From Epinephelus fuscoguttatus (taxonomy: Eukaryota > Chordata > Actinopteri > Perciformes > Serranidae): DNA of 64,000 bases. This document shows positions 35,374-47,476 of this stretch, piece after piece (positions within the stretch are counted from its first letter, which is position 1; every line of letters starts with the position of its first letter). The notes beneath the pieces are model-generated. The model was not told the origin of the DNA. It searched no databases and was given only the letters and a program-made list of their open reading frames with translations. The stretch lies in contig NC_064758.1 in the NCBI RefSeq assembly GCF_011397635.1, forward strand, positions 16,855,013-16,919,012, in the 5' to 3' direction. The position numbers and the translations under genes are program-made.

Positions 35374-38249
35374 ATGGTGCTGTCTCACCTCCCTCTCCCC
35401 TTCCTCCTCCTCTTCCTCTCTCCCCTTGCCTGCACCTGTCAGTCACCAGCCTCCACACATGGAGTTGTCCTCCCTGACTCCCCCCTGCCTGCTGTGGCTG
35501 CAGCAGGTCCGATCCTGCAGGACCGGCCCTTCGTTGTGGTGTGGAACATGCCCACCGAACAGTGTCACAGACGCTACAACATCCACCTGGACCTGGGCAA
35601 CTTTGATATTGTGGAGAACCGGCAGCAGCGCTTCCAGGGACAGGTGACTGATCCCAGACACCAGACATTGGGTTGTGTTAGCCTGAATTAGATGGTAAAT
35701 CTTACTGTAGATACATTTGGTGGGCCAAAAGGAAGTCACAATTGTGCTGCCAAGTTATGTCCTCCTGGGAGGGTGTAAAGGACTTACATATTCCTGTAGC
35801 AATGCATATATTTTGTACATATCAGCCTATTTGGTTTTTACGCCAAGAACGTAACTACTTTTCATCATTTTCCCATTGCTGTATTTATTGGGAAACAGAA
35901 ATAGCTTGGCTGTGTATCCCCTGTGTAATCCTGTTTCCCAGGATTAAACCCTAGTGAGGGTGCTGAGACTGAAACAGACAGTAAATGTGCCATAAACCAA
36001 AACAACAAGCTAAAGGAAGCTTAAAAAAAAAATCCTTGTAGAGCTGGTCATAATTTTCTTTTTTTCTTTTTCCAGAAAATGACCATCTTCTACCGTGACC
36101 GCCTGGGGCAATACCCATACCTCTCCCAAGACAGCACGCAGGTAAACGGAGGGATACCACAGCTCAGCGACCTCTCGGCTCACCTTTCCCTTGCACTGAC
36201 GCAGATTTCCAACTTGCTGAAGCCAGACTTCAGCGGTTTAGCCGTCATCGACTGGGAAGAGTGGCAGCCATTGTGGGAGAGAAACTTTGGAACCAGGATG
36301 AAGTACCGGAGGCAGTCCAAGCGGCTGGTGAGACAGGAGAGACCGGATTTGTCAGAGAAGGCCATAACGCTATTGGCAAGGCAAAAGTTTGAGGAGTGTG
36401 CTCGGAGGTTCATGGAGGAGACGCTGCGGTTGGCAGTTGGGACTCGCCCCGAGGGACTCTGGGGGTTTTATGGTTTTCCTGCCTGCTTTAATAAGCACAA
36501 GAGGAAGACAGGTAGGACAATCACTGACTGTGTGTTGAGCAGTTTGGTTGACCGGTTGTGACCACCATTAGATCTACATAAAGTGATGATCTCTTTTAAG
36601 TTTTGACCATGAGATATTTATACAAATTATAGAACTGGTTTACCATTCCTGAACATAAAGCTAAAGTCTTCTGTCATGACTCGTGTCTTCTCTTGTTTCA
36701 CATGTGTGATCAGATAAAAGCTACATGGGACGCTGCCACAGGGGAACCAAGAAGCAAGATGACCGGCTGTCCTGGCTCTGGCATCAGTCCACTGCCCTCT
36801 ATCCCAGCATCTACCTGCCTCGGCGGCTGGCAGGATCCACAGATGCAGCTCTGATGGTCAGGTACAGACAACTGAGAAACATGAAGAAATGTTCATCCAA
36901 ATCAAACTATAAAACAGCCCACCAAACCTGTACAAAACCGTTATTTATCTGTTATACATCTACAGTGAAACTTACTGCTTTGCACACAGGACATTAAAGG
37001 GGACCTATTATGTAATTTTTACGGTCATACTTGTGTTTCGGGCTCCTACTACAACATGTTTACATGCTCCAGTGTTCCAAAAACACTTAATGTTCCTCAT
37101 ACTGTCTGTGCTGGAACACTTGAAATGCTTCGTTTTAGCGCCTGTCTCTTTAAGAACCCCTCCCGAAACACTCTTCTCTCATTGGTCAGCATTTGCAGGT
37201 CTACTGTCTCCTTATCTTTGCACCTTCATTGCAGTCGGGGAATGAGTGTAAAGGCACAGACACACCAAACCGACATCAAAGAACTAGTAGCGACAAAGGC
37301 CAACTGTTGTGTCGCCTCACATTGCCTGTGTCTCCACCAAAAAGTTGCACCTCTACACACTGTGAACACCACAGACAACGACCCACCAGTGTATGTTCTG
37401 TGTCTGCATGAGAGGAAGTAACTCTGTAGAACAGCCGGCGGTGGTAGTCTATCATTCATAAAGGGAAACCAGAAGACCAACATGACTGACTCAGGATGCT
37501 AGTTAGCCAGTTAGCATATGAACATGTGACATTGTAACAATAAGGTAAAATCATAATAGGCCCACTTTAAAGGAGTTATTGATGATGGACGTTCTTCTTC
37601 ATTCAGACACAGACTGCTGGAGGCCTTGAGGGTGGCGTCAGTTTGGCGCTATGGCAACAACACCAACCATGCCACACCGGTCCTTCCCTACGCCAGGCTA
37701 GCATTCACACACACTCTCACTTTTCTTAATAAGGTAGGTTATGTTGAACCTCATAAATAAATACACATAAACTCTCATGCAAACACACACCAATATCAAA
37801 TGTTTGTGTGTGTGCAGACGGACCTGGTGCACACACTGGGGGAGAGTGCGGCGCTGGGAGCTGCTGGAGTGGTGCTGTGGGGTGAAATGAGATTCGCCAA
37901 ATCCAAGGTATGTAATGTTTGTGAGAAAGTAATTTATGTGTGTGTGTGTTTGTGTATAACCCTCTCTCCTTCTCCCACTCTCCAGCATCAGTGCATCCTT
38001 CTCAGAGACTACATACGCACTGTCTTGGGTCCCCTCGTCCAGTCGCTGAGGTCTGACACAATGCGCTGCAGCCTCCAACTTTGCCACGGCAAAGGACGCT
38101 GCACCAGGCGAAACCCCAGCTCCGCTTACCTGTTCTCCTCAGTTCCAGCCATGACCTCTAACCCCACCAAAAGCAAACCTTTTCACGACCACTTCATGTG
38201 TCAGTGTTACCCGGGCTGGACCGGCCAGCAGTGTCAAGAAGAAGAATGA
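35374..38249 (+). CDS. hyal3: hyaluronidase (hyal3-like), secreted or lysosomal
   Basis: Glycoside hydrolase family 56 endo-beta-N-acetylhexosaminidase acting on hyaluronan. Exons: 35374-35643, 36076-36511, 36714-36861, 37607-37733, 37818-37907, 37986-38249 (1335 nt, 444 residues); phases are consistent. The N-terminus is a signal peptide (MVLSHLPLPFLLLFLSPLAC). The catalytic motif is FSGLAVIDWEEWQPLW in exon 2, keeping the Asp/Glu pair (D-W-E) needed for catalysis. Other conserved blocks are MTIFYRDRLGQYPY, GLWGFYGFPAC, YMGRCH, WLWHQSTALYPSIYLP and GESAALGAAGVVLWG. A C-terminal EGF-like module has CHGKGRC and CQCYPGWTGQQC. The protein ends soon after, with no GPI-anchor hydrophobic tail, unlike hyal2. 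The region RQQRFQGQKMTIFY and the position next to naa80 favour hyal3. An acceptor (CTCTGTCAG, ending 35346) just before the ATG implies an upstream non-coding exon. Confidence 0.87.
36998..37566. mobile_element. TTAA-flanked MITE (family A) in hyal3 intron 3
   Basis: Flanked by TTAA on both sides (36994-36997 and 37567-37570). Ends AGGGGACCTATTATG and CATAATAGGCCCACT are inverted complements (12 of 15). Shares internal sequence with the degenerate copy at 20573-21288 in inverted order. No transposase. Confidence 0.8.
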
Positions 38250-38756
38250 TGAAAACAGACAGGGGAGCATGTAACCCAAACTCTACTGTCAAGTTGCCAT
38301 CGTCAGTTAAAGTATTAAAATTCACAATACAGAAATATGTATGAAAATCAGTTATTCATTTATAATTCCTTCAAAGTGAAGGAATCACTATTTATCTATT
38401 TATTACTCTTACATTCTCAGTTAGCAACTCATTTTTGTTTTCATAATTTTTCTCTTTACTTTTTGTTGGTGGAAGAAATAACAAAGATATGAGAATCTTG
38501 TTCTAACGACACTGCCGCGATCTTTTTGCAGCAGGAAACAACTACGTGTAATGGCTGAGCCTGAGGATAGTAACTCACCTTAAATCGGCTCCTTTTAAAA
38601 GATCTGAGTTTATGAACTGTTATGTAACTGGTAATAATATGGTGAAAGTGGTGGTTGAAGCCAAAGAAAAAGTTCATGCAACCCCAGCCCACAATTTTTT
38701 ATCATTTAACAATAATTGAGGAAGCAATTATTAAAAAATGATCCATGTTTCAGTGA

Positions 38757-38762
38757 AATAAA
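38757..38762 (+). terminator. candidate hyal3 polyadenylation signal
   Basis: AATAAA about 510 nt after the stop codon, followed by GT-containing sequence. Confidence 0.45.
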
Positions 38763-40163
38763 GGTCACCATGATAGCATCAGCAAACTCTTGTTTATTTC
38801 TCCTTCATAAATCATATTCATTCCACAAGCAAACACATTCATGATTGGAAAACAGTATTGTCTTTGAAGCTGCATTTAGTGATTCGTATTTGAAATCAAA
38901 GTCAGTTGAACTTTTTGTCAGTCCATATTTTTACTGTTTTGTTCATCGTGTTATTTTTCAGGGATACACAATGTCTGAATGTCGGCACAAACTAGAAACA
39001 GCTGGGAGATTTTTAACCCTTTAACATCCTGCTTAACTGTTTGGTCACCATGTCTTATGGAAATTTTGTTGAACATAACTCAACCTGATTGAGCTATCTT
39101 TACCATTCGGTTTAATTGTGTTATGCTAATAAAATCCACTAGATGTCGCTGTGTCTTTAAAAAGTATGCCTTTTCAGTTCTCCTCCTACAAGAAGTCAGT
39201 AAATAAAATGTCCCACCAGACATGAGAGCTCTGAGTGGTGGAATTTTCAAAGGTAGGTGTGTTTCTTCAACAAGTTATAATTTAAGAGGACTTACTGAAG
39301 AGATTTAAGTAACTTTATACAAGGGTTTTAACAAGGTTCTTTTTTTTTTTTTTTTAAAGATGCTTGTCCCTTCATAGTAAATGTAGAGATGCTAATATAA
39401 TACATATACATTTTTTATCAAATAAAAAGGATACATTTTTACTTTTGGTAACAGCAGGAATTTACCATTATTCCATTATATATTTGATGAAAAAAAATAT
39501 ATATCAATAGAATTTTTCAGCATTTTTCACATATTTTCAATTTCTATAATGGTAAATACCTAGATTTTTTCTTTCTGTTTTACTACTACCACGAAGGGCC
39601 ATCTAAACTCTTTAGTAGAGGCCTATATTTTTAAAAAAAATAAATCAATGGGGTCTGTTTTTTTTTTTAAATGAAACATTTATTTTTGTTAGTATTGTCC
39701 CATGGAAATAAAAAGGATTCTTTTTTTTTATTGCTATTTTCTTAGTGAAGACATTAAAGGGTTTAAGACAGTGTATCATTGACATAGACTTTGTGTCACA
39801 AAAATAACAATTATTTTTGAGCAATAATGCTGAATCATCAAATACATTAAATGTGTGTTATACAATGTAATGTTATGATATACATATACTACCTCCATTC
39901 ATTTAATCCAACCACTTATACAGCTTCAATGACAGCATCATCACAGAACAAAAATTATTTGGGTTCATTCAAAAGTGCTTTTCATACAGTTAGCAGAGCA
40001 GGTGAGAGAGGAAATGTTTCCAGAAACCTCCCGTCTCCACACTACATCTACAGTTTCATCAGTTACATGTTATCATGAACACAGACACATTTAGAGAGCA
40101 TTTCAACAAGTGTTTCCTCCTCAAGGAAAAATCCAGTGTAAAACACAGTTTTACTCTCATGTC

Positions 40164-40166
<3 letters not shown>

Positions 40167-40218
<52 letters not shown>
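40167..40218 (+). repeat. (TG)n microsatellite
   Basis: About 26 TG units (CA on the lsmem2 sense strand), starting some 24 bp beyond the lsmem2 stop codon. Confidence 0.97.
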
Positions 40219-40219
<1 letters not shown>

Positions 40220-40241
40220 TCATGTTTGGTTTCTGTGCATA

Positions 40242-41041
40242 TTATGTCCCTCCTCTCAGGGCTGTCAGGTTGTGTCTCAGGGACTGCAATTCTTGGATCA
40301 ACAGTGACAGCTCTCTGGCTGCAGCCTCTTTCTCCTTTAGTGCCTCAGTCAGCATTCGGACTGCGCCGCCCTGCTGGACTGGAGGAGGAACAGACACAGA
40401 AGCACACTGTCAGATTGTCTATTGTCTATCAAATTTCAGTCAGATTCATGGACATGTTTAAAAAATATAGTGACTACATGACACAGTATGAAGTAGAAAT
40501 TAAGTTAAGAAATTGCAAATATCATGACAATGGAAGTGTGCTTCAGAGCTCCAGAAAATACAACATATCCAAGAAATATCAGTGGAAACTAATAACAAAA
40601 ATATGATATCTCACCCAAAAAGTAGAAGATGAGTAACACTGTTAGCAGAAGCAGGGTGATAATAGCACAGCCCATGGCATAGGCACGCGATGAACTGGGT
40701 GTCAACATGTCCTGTAGACGACTCTGCCATTTGCCGCTGACTGGACGGCCTCTTTGATTGACAGCTGTCATGTCACTTGTGTAGAGATTCCCATTGGAGG
40801 AGGGGGAGTACGCAGGACGAGGAGGCCTCATCACTGAGATCATACAGAGTGGAGTCAGTAACTGTCAGTGTGTCAGCTGGTTTGAAGTATTGTGTGTGTG
40901 AGTACCTTTGTGGCTGTGTTCCGGGTGTGTTCGGTGGAGATCGTTGATAGAGTCCACAGAGTGGAGCTCCACCTCGGAGAGATCTCTTTCGCTGACCCTG
41001 TAGAACTGAGGGGTGGTCTGGGAGGACGGAGGCCTCGACAT
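40242..41041 (-). CDS. lsmem2: leucine-rich single-pass membrane protein 2
   Basis: Exons on the minus strand: 41041-40906, 40833-40615, 40378-40242 (492 nt, 163 residues, close to the mammalian length), with clean GT-AG borders and matching phases. It starts MSRPPSSQTTPQFYRVSERD after GGAGGCGAG. Residues 1-96 are polar and presumed cytosolic (RDLSEVELHSVDSINDLH). One membrane segment spans about 97-118 (AYAMGCAIITLLLLTVLLIF). The tail 119-163 is a leucine-rich heptad-like helix (VRMLTEALKEKEAAARELSL, then IQELQSLRHNL). No enzymatic domain; molecular function not known from the sequence. Identification rests on architecture, length and position beside hyal3; in human, LSMEM2 is in the same 3p21.31 cluster. 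Confidence 0.85.
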
Positions 41042-42434
41042 CTCGCCTCCTCTTGACGGATGGACAGATGGTGTGAATATATCTCAGTGAATATATCTGG
41101 AAGCTAACTAATCTTTAAAGCTGTGTCATGCAGCTCTCCACAGTATCAGCTTCCAAACGCCATGAGAGGCAACTTCTTAAAAAACTTTGACGCTGGAATG
41201 TCAGCTACAAATATTTACATTATTTTATGTACTAGTTGCTTGCTTCGCAGGAGACACCACGGCAGCTGCTAGAGCTAGTAAATGGAATAGTTTGCGCTGT
41301 TTAGATATAGTTCATTTAATCTAAATCTCAAATATCACATTGGTAATAAATAGAGATGAGGATTTGATGGGTTGGTTCTGAAAGTGGAAAAGAGAGGAAG
41401 GAAGTTATTGGAAGATATTCTGTAGATGAAATAAAATGAGAGCAGTAGGTCGTGTGTAAGGATGTGTCAAACAAACAGGTCATGTGAAAGCTGATTTATC
41501 AGAGCTATTAAAAGAACTGGCTGTCAATCCTATAACAGCACAATGTTGCTGGAATTTGAATCAAAGAGCAAAGGACAGGAGCGGCTTCTGTCTATTGACT
41601 AACTGAGTGACTGTATGGATGATTAACTGCCTGACTACCTGATTTACAGGCTACCTGACGCTGTGTTGCCAAACCTGATTATTGGATAGAATAGGTCTGA
41701 AGAATACTTCTCCTGTCCTCCCACTTACCGTGTGTCACCACAAACAAAAGCTGCGTTGGGTTTTATGTGCGTCTGCTTGTTTGCTCTTGTCAATCTGTCG
41801 CTCTTCTCGTGCACCCAGTCTCCTCACAGTCTGACACCCATTACCAAACATGTGCCTGCACCCACAGGAGCAGCGATGTGATACAGTAGATATCCACACA
41901 GGTTATCCAGGAGCCTCACAGTGACCAAAGTAATCCAAACTCAAAAGAAGTGTGTCCAGTAAAATCCTCGATGTATGAAACCAAAAGGGAATCTCCGGGT
42001 TTTTCCTCATGAACGTATTTGTGTCACTGAGCAACTGTAGAACGCTCCAGTGCCACCCCCCTCCTGCTAAGTATGTTTGTGTGTGTCCATGTTCTGATTT
42101 AGCCCACCCTAGCTGCCCACACCCAGCCCTGCAGGCCCTCCTGGCTTAAAATAGCAGCAGAGACATGGGGGTATTATTAGTTTCTCTGACCAAGGGATGA
42201 CTCAATGATCTGGGTGGAGGGCATGATGGGGTACATAGGGATAAACACACACATAAATACTCACATAAACAAATATCATTTGGTACACAGTCAGGTGGGC
42301 GCTTTTTCTGACCAACAACAACTCATTATGTTTTCAGGAAATTAAAATCTGCTCTGTCCTCTATATAAAAGACAGATGAGATTATATGTCTTGATTTCAA
42401 ACCTCTATTTAAGACTCAGGAAATCAATCAATCA
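41042..42434. other. lsmem2 upstream region
   Basis: Apart from the candidate promoter/exon, nothing coding was recognised. The sequence immediately before the duplicated block contains AATCAATCAATCAA (42422-42435). Confidence 0.45.
41729..42151 (-). promoter_or_regulatory. candidate lsmem2 upstream non-coding exon and promoter
   Basis: On the minus strand a strong donor (ACACACG|GTAAGT) ends a possible exon at 41729. About 410 bp before it the minus strand has GCTATTTTAAGCC (42139-42151), which can be read as a TATA-like or MEF2-like AT core. This would place the first exon at roughly 42115-41729, spliced to an acceptor just 5' of the start codon. Purely from sequence; no transcript evidence. 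Confidence 0.3.
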
Positions 42435-42649
42435 AGATCAGAATAAGGCGTTTAAACAGCCATAAGAGTGGCAGAGGTACCAAGTTAAAGGGCTTTTGCA
42501 GATTATTTCATGTATAAGGTGCACTGTAAGAGAATGACGTTTTCCTGGTTCACTTCTGATTACCAGTTAGCAAGTACCAAAATTATGTGAAGTCAGGGTT
42601 AAAAGGGATGAAATATAGAGTGGAAACATCTGCATCAAAGATTTATAAA

Positions 42650-42960
42650 TGAACAAATATCAATGCTGTTCCCGCCTCACAGCCAAATGTGGCCAGCTGA
42701 CCTTTCGGTAAAGGCGGCAGTTATGGGCGCTGTGAGAATCAGCTGTTATAAACCTTAGGGCTTAGTGGAAGACAATATCCAGTGATTTCAGGAGATAGTG
42801 AGGCAGCAGCTTTTTCGTATATAACGTGCCCATAATCCAAAACAGACAAAAATACATATTCAACGAGTATTTTTCTGTGTACAAAAGGAAAACGGCTCTT
42901 TTTTCTGTACAGAAAGCCAAATATTGTCCTCAATTTGACCATTACAATTTCTAAAAAAAG
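42650..42960 (-). mobile_element. LINE reverse-transcriptase C-terminal fragment (copy 1)
   Basis: Minus-strand frame 42942-42739 reads GFLYRKKSRFPFVHRKILVE then VFLSVLDYGHVIYEKAAASL, matching the post-catalytic region of L2/Maui-type non-LTR reverse transcriptases (the ..VLDYGDVIY.. block). No YADD motif or endonuclease is present; a short dead fragment. An identical frame is at 45462-45259 in copy 2. Confidence 0.65.
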
Positions 42961-43560
42961 ATTGTCGTTCAGCAGATACCAAGGTATTTCTACTGTTCGA
43001 CTGTCTCTATGGATATGCCATTTGCAGAATGAAAAAAAGTATCATTTGTGTATGTAAAGGGTATAAAAGGCCATTAAAGGTCCTGTGTGTCGGATTCTTT
43101 GCCATTCAGTGATGAAGTTGAAGATTGCAACCAACTGAATACCCCTTCGCTCACCCCTCCCTATGCTGAACATACATTGGCCTTTAAGTAATGTGAAAAC
43201 ACAAAGGGCCCTGTCTAAAACCAGTGTTTGGTTTATCTGCAGTGTTGTCAATCTGGCAACTGTCTCAATAGATGTAGCAAATTTTCCAAGGGGCAACCTG
43301 CAGGGCTGAAAAATGAAACCAGTGCTTGAAGAGCCAAGTTCTTTGAATGACCACATGAGGCTGGCTCCAGAAGCCATTCAATCTCCGTAGACCATCATGT
43401 TAAAATGCCTGAATTCACAGCAGAAACAAACATGTATACATTCTGGTGCAATAGATTGCAATAGATTTTTGGTCTCTATAGCTAATTTTAACAGTCATGA
43501 CAACTGCACAGGGGGAATTTTTATGTAACTCACCCGTTTACATTTTTTTCTTTGTTCAAA

Positions 43561-44036
43561 TATCCTCCTGAGACCCTGTGTCCTCATATGAGGACATCAC
43601 ATTTTGGATTTACTTGGCCTTATACTTCATTCTACTTAACTTAGACCTGTTGTCCTCATTGGTGGACACTTTTTGTGCCATCTAGTGGTAGGAAGAGCAC
43701 AATACACTTATCCGTGTAAAAGCAACATCTCTGCCAAGTCAGCCTGCAGCCCATCGCGACACAAAAGTGGACAAGGTCCAAGACCAGATTACATGTTATG
43801 GCTGAAACATGTTTATGAATGAATGCAAATGTTTGTAGTTTGATATGGCAACAAATTTGACCAATTTTAGCAACAGTAACAAGCTAAGACACTTGTAAGT
43901 ACTTGTTAAAGGACATTGGGACTTAAGTACCATTGACAATGTTTAGTTTTTATACTTATCAGGTCCCACTGATCCCAAATAGCTGGGAGAAATTAAAAAT
44001 GCATACCAAACAAAGGTTGGGTCTCAGGAGGATATG
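43561..44036. mobile_element. MITE with TCCTCCTGAGACCC inverted ends (copy 1)
   Basis: Left end TATCCTCCTGAGACCC and right end GGGTCTCAGGAGGATA are perfect inverted complements enclosing about 475 bp with no coding frame. TA at both outermost positions may be the target duplication. The same element recurs in copy 2 at about 46079-46554. Confidence 0.8.
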
Positions 44037-45169
44037 GTTACCTCTAACTCCAAAAACAACAACAAGATGGCGACCAAAATGCTGAACTCAAGGCTTCAAA
44101 ACGGAAGTTTACAAACCAGTGGGCGATGTCACAGTGGCTCGTCCAATATTTTCATACAGTCTAGGGACTTTCTAGAAACCTCTTAGCAACTTTTTCTAAA
44201 AAGTGAACTGTACATGCTGCTCAGATTAATCACAGTCCATGGCTCCTCTCTTCCGCTCTCTCCACTTGCATTGTGCACAGGCAGTCAGTATTGTTAGGTG
44301 TGAGGGACAGGCTGCAGAAGTGGGAGTTAAGTTGTAGTGAGTTTCTATGGTTAACTTGCACTGATACTCTCACTCTCTGGATTGTAAGCATAAGAAAACT
44401 GTAGTTTAACTGTTGGAGCTAGTGCTTGGAAAAGCAACACATTCTCACTCCGACCTCATCACATATCAATGTTTGGTCATGAACTTTCCCCACGTCCACA
44501 TACGACATGCAAGGTACCCTGGGTGCGTTTGTTGTTGATGTTCTGGGAGGCTGTGTCAAGTTCTGCCTGTTCCATGCATTGTCTTCTTTCAAAATACACT
44601 TCTGTTTTCAAAGGAAATTTACCATTTACATACAGTCTCTTTTGAAATAAACACACTACGTTGGCACAACACTGCAAAAAAAAAATTTCTTTTAAAACAT
44701 GTGGTTGGGTTTAGGCAACAAGTTCAAGTTCAAGGTCAACTTAATTGTCATTCCCACATACAGAGTACATGGGAACGAAATTGCGCTTTCTCACAACCCC
44801 AAGGTGCTACCAAAACACGTGGTTAGGTTTAGGAAAAAAAAAAACAGGGTTTGGCTTTAGAATCTTACAGGACGAGAACACCGCTCTCTCAGGTGAAAAT
44901 CTGTGTTTATTGGACCCAACCACCACCCCTCCCGCCTACCTAACTGGGACTGGGAGATCAGAATAAGGCGTTTAAACAGCCATAAGAGTGGCAGAGGTAC
45001 CAAGTTAAAGGGCTTTTGCAGATTATTTCATGTATAAGGTGCACTGTAAGAGAATGACGTTTTCCTGGTTCACTTCTGATTACCAGTTAGCAAGTACCAA
45101 AATTATGTGAAGTCAGGGTTAAAAGGGATGAAATATAGAGTGGAAACATCTGCATCAAAGATTTATAAA

Positions 45170-45480
45170 TGAACAAATATCAATGCTGTTCCCGCCTCAC
45201 AGCCAAATGTGGCCAGCTGACCTTTCGGTAAAGGCGGCAGTTATGGGCGCTGTGAGAATCAGCTGTTATAAACCTTAGGGCTTAGTGGAAGACAATATCC
45301 AGTGATTTCAGGAGATAGTGAGGCAGCAGCTTTTTCGTATATAACGTGCCCATAATCCAAAACAGACAAAAATACATATTCAACGAGTATTTTTCTGTGT
45401 ACAAAAGGAAAACGGCTCTTTTTTCTGTACAGAAAGCCAAATATTGTCCTCAATTTGACCATTACAATTTCTAAAAAAAG
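45170..45480 (-). mobile_element. LINE reverse-transcriptase C-terminal fragment (copy 2)
   Basis: Duplicate of the fragment at 42650-42960; the 67-residue minus-strand frame is identical in both copies. Confidence 0.65.
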
Positions 45481-46078
45481 ATTGTCGTTCAGCAGATACC
45501 AAGGTATTTCTACTGTTCGACTGTCTCTATGGATATGCCATTTGCAGAATGAAAAAAAGTATCATTTGTGTATGTAAAGGGTATAAAAGGCCATTAAAGG
45601 TCCTGTGTGTCGGATTCTTTGCCATTCAGTGATGAAGTTGAAGATTGCAACCAACTGAATACCCTTCGCTCACCCCTCCCTATGCTGAACATACATTGGC
45701 CTTTAAGTAATGTGAAAACACAAAGGGCCCTGTCTAAAACCAGTGTTTGGTTTATCTGCAGTGTTGTCAATCTGGCAACTGTCTCAATAGATGTAGCAAA
45801 TTTTCCAAGGGGCAACCTGCAGGGCTGAAAATGAAACCAGTGCTTGAAGAGCCAAGTTCTTTGAATGACCACATGAGGCTGGCTCCAGAAGCCATTCAAT
45901 CTCCGTAGACCATCATGTTAAAATGCCTGAATTCACAGCAGAAACAAACATGTATACATTCTGGTGCAATAGATTGCAATAGATTTTTGGTCTCTATAGC
46001 TAATTTTAACAGTCATGACAACTGCACAGGGGGAATTTTTATGTAACTCACCCGTTTACATTTTTTTCTTTGTTCAAA

Positions 46079-46554
46079 TATCCTCCTGAGACCCTGTGTC
46101 CTCATATGAGGACATCACATTTTGGATTTACTTGGCCTTATACTTCATTCTACTTAACTTAGACCTGTTGTCCTCATTGGTGGACACTTTTTGTGCCATC
46201 TAGTGGTAGGAAGAGCACAATACACTTATCCGTGTAAAAGCAACATCTCTGCCAAGTCAGCCTGCAGCCCATCGCGACACAAAAGTGGACAAGGTCCAAG
46301 ACCAGATTACATGTTATGGCTGAAACATGTTTATGAATGAATGCAAATGTTTGTAGTTTGATATGGCAACAAATTTGACCAATTTTAGCAACAGTAACAA
46401 GCTAAGACACTTGTAAGTACTTGTTAAAGGACATTGGGACTTAAGTACCATTGACAATGTTTAGTTTTTATACTTATCAGGTCCCACTGATCCCAAATAG
46501 CTGGGAGAAATTAAAAATGCATACCAAACAAAAGGTTGGGTCTCAGGAGGATAT
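46079..46554. mobile_element. MITE with TCCTCCTGAGACCC inverted ends (copy 2)
   Basis: Second copy, carried by the tandem duplication; differs by an extra A before GGTTGGGTCTC. Confidence 0.8.
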
Positions 46555-47476
46555 GGTTACCTCTAACTCCAAAAAAACAACAACAAGATGGCGACGGCCA
46601 AAATGCTGAACTCAAGGCTTCAAAACGGAAGTTTACAAACCAGTGGGCGATGTCACAGTGGCTACGTCCAATATTTTCATACAGTCTAGGGACTTTCTAG
46701 AAACCTCTTAGCAACTTTTTCTAAAAAGTGAACTGTACATGCTGCTCAGATTAATCACAGTCCATGGCTCCTCTCTTCCGCTCTCTCCACTTGCATTGTG
46801 CACAGGCAGTCAGTATTGTTAGGTGTGAGGGACAGGCTGCAGAAGTGGGAGTTAAGTTGTAGTGAGTTTCTATGGTTAACTTGCACTGATACTCTCACTC
46901 TCTGGATTGTAAGCATAAGAAAACTGTAGTTTAACTGTTGGAGCTAGTGCTTGGAAAAGCAACACATTCTCACTCCGACCTCATCACATATCAATGTTTG
47001 GTCATGAACTTTCCCCACGTCCACATACGACATGCAAGGTACCCTGAGTGTGTTTGTTGTTGATGTTCTGGGAGGCTGCGTCAAGTTCTGCCTGTTCCAT
47101 GCATTGTCTTCTTTCAAAATACACTTCTGTTTTCAAAGGAAATTTACCATTTACATACAGTCTCTTTTGAAATAAACACACTACGTTGGCACAACACTGC
47201 AAAAAAAATTTTTCTTTTAAAACATGTGGTTGGGTTTAGGCAACAAGTTCAAGTTCAAGGTCAACTTAATTGTCATTCCCACATACAGAGTACATGGGAA
47301 CGAAATTGCGCTTTCTCACAACCCCAAGGTGCTACCAAAACACGTGGTTAGGTTTAGGAAAAAAAAAAACAGGGTTTGGCTTTAGAATCTTACAGGACGA
47401 GAACACCGCTCTCTCAGGTGAAAATCTGTGTTTATTGGACCCAACCACCACCCCTCCCGCCTACCTAACTGGGACT

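Larger units (their letters stand above)
38250..40241. other. hyal3 3' UTR and hyal3-lsmem2 convergent intergenic region
   Basis: hyal3 (+) and lsmem2 (-) converge here. Candidate hyal3 poly(A) signal AATAAA at 38757-38762. The remainder is very AT-rich, with several T runs (39340-39355, 39658-39668, 39721-39730). The lsmem2 3' UTR contains a (TG)n tract at 40167-40218. No further gene seen. Confidence 0.5.
42435..44954. repeat. 2.5-kb tandem duplication, copy 1
   Basis: Runs from AGATCAGAATAAGGCGTTTA to CTACCTAACTGGGACTGGG, and starts again at 44955 with the same sequence. Contents in order: LINE reverse-transcriptase fragment (minus, 42739-42942), left end of a family B MITE after TTAA at 43074, an inverted-repeat MITE at 43561-44036, further repeat-like sequence (44040-44180), and LINE-tail-like sequence near 44720-44800 (AACTTAATTGTCATTCCCAC). 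Confidence 0.95.
44955..47476. repeat. 2.5-kb tandem duplication, copy 2
   Basis: Near-identical to 42435-44951. By eye only a few small indels and substitutions separate the copies: one C fewer near 45664; extra A's and a GGC near 46533-46600; an extra A near 46664; GGGTGCG versus GAGTGTG near 47045. The copy ends at TAACTGGGACT, after which unique flanking sequence resumes. Confidence 0.95.

Noticed and set aside
43042-43377. 111-aa minus-strand frame, also present in the second copy of the duplicated block
   Set aside because: It runs through MITE sequence and is frameshifted in copy 2 (frame 45594-45899); repeat translation, not a gene.
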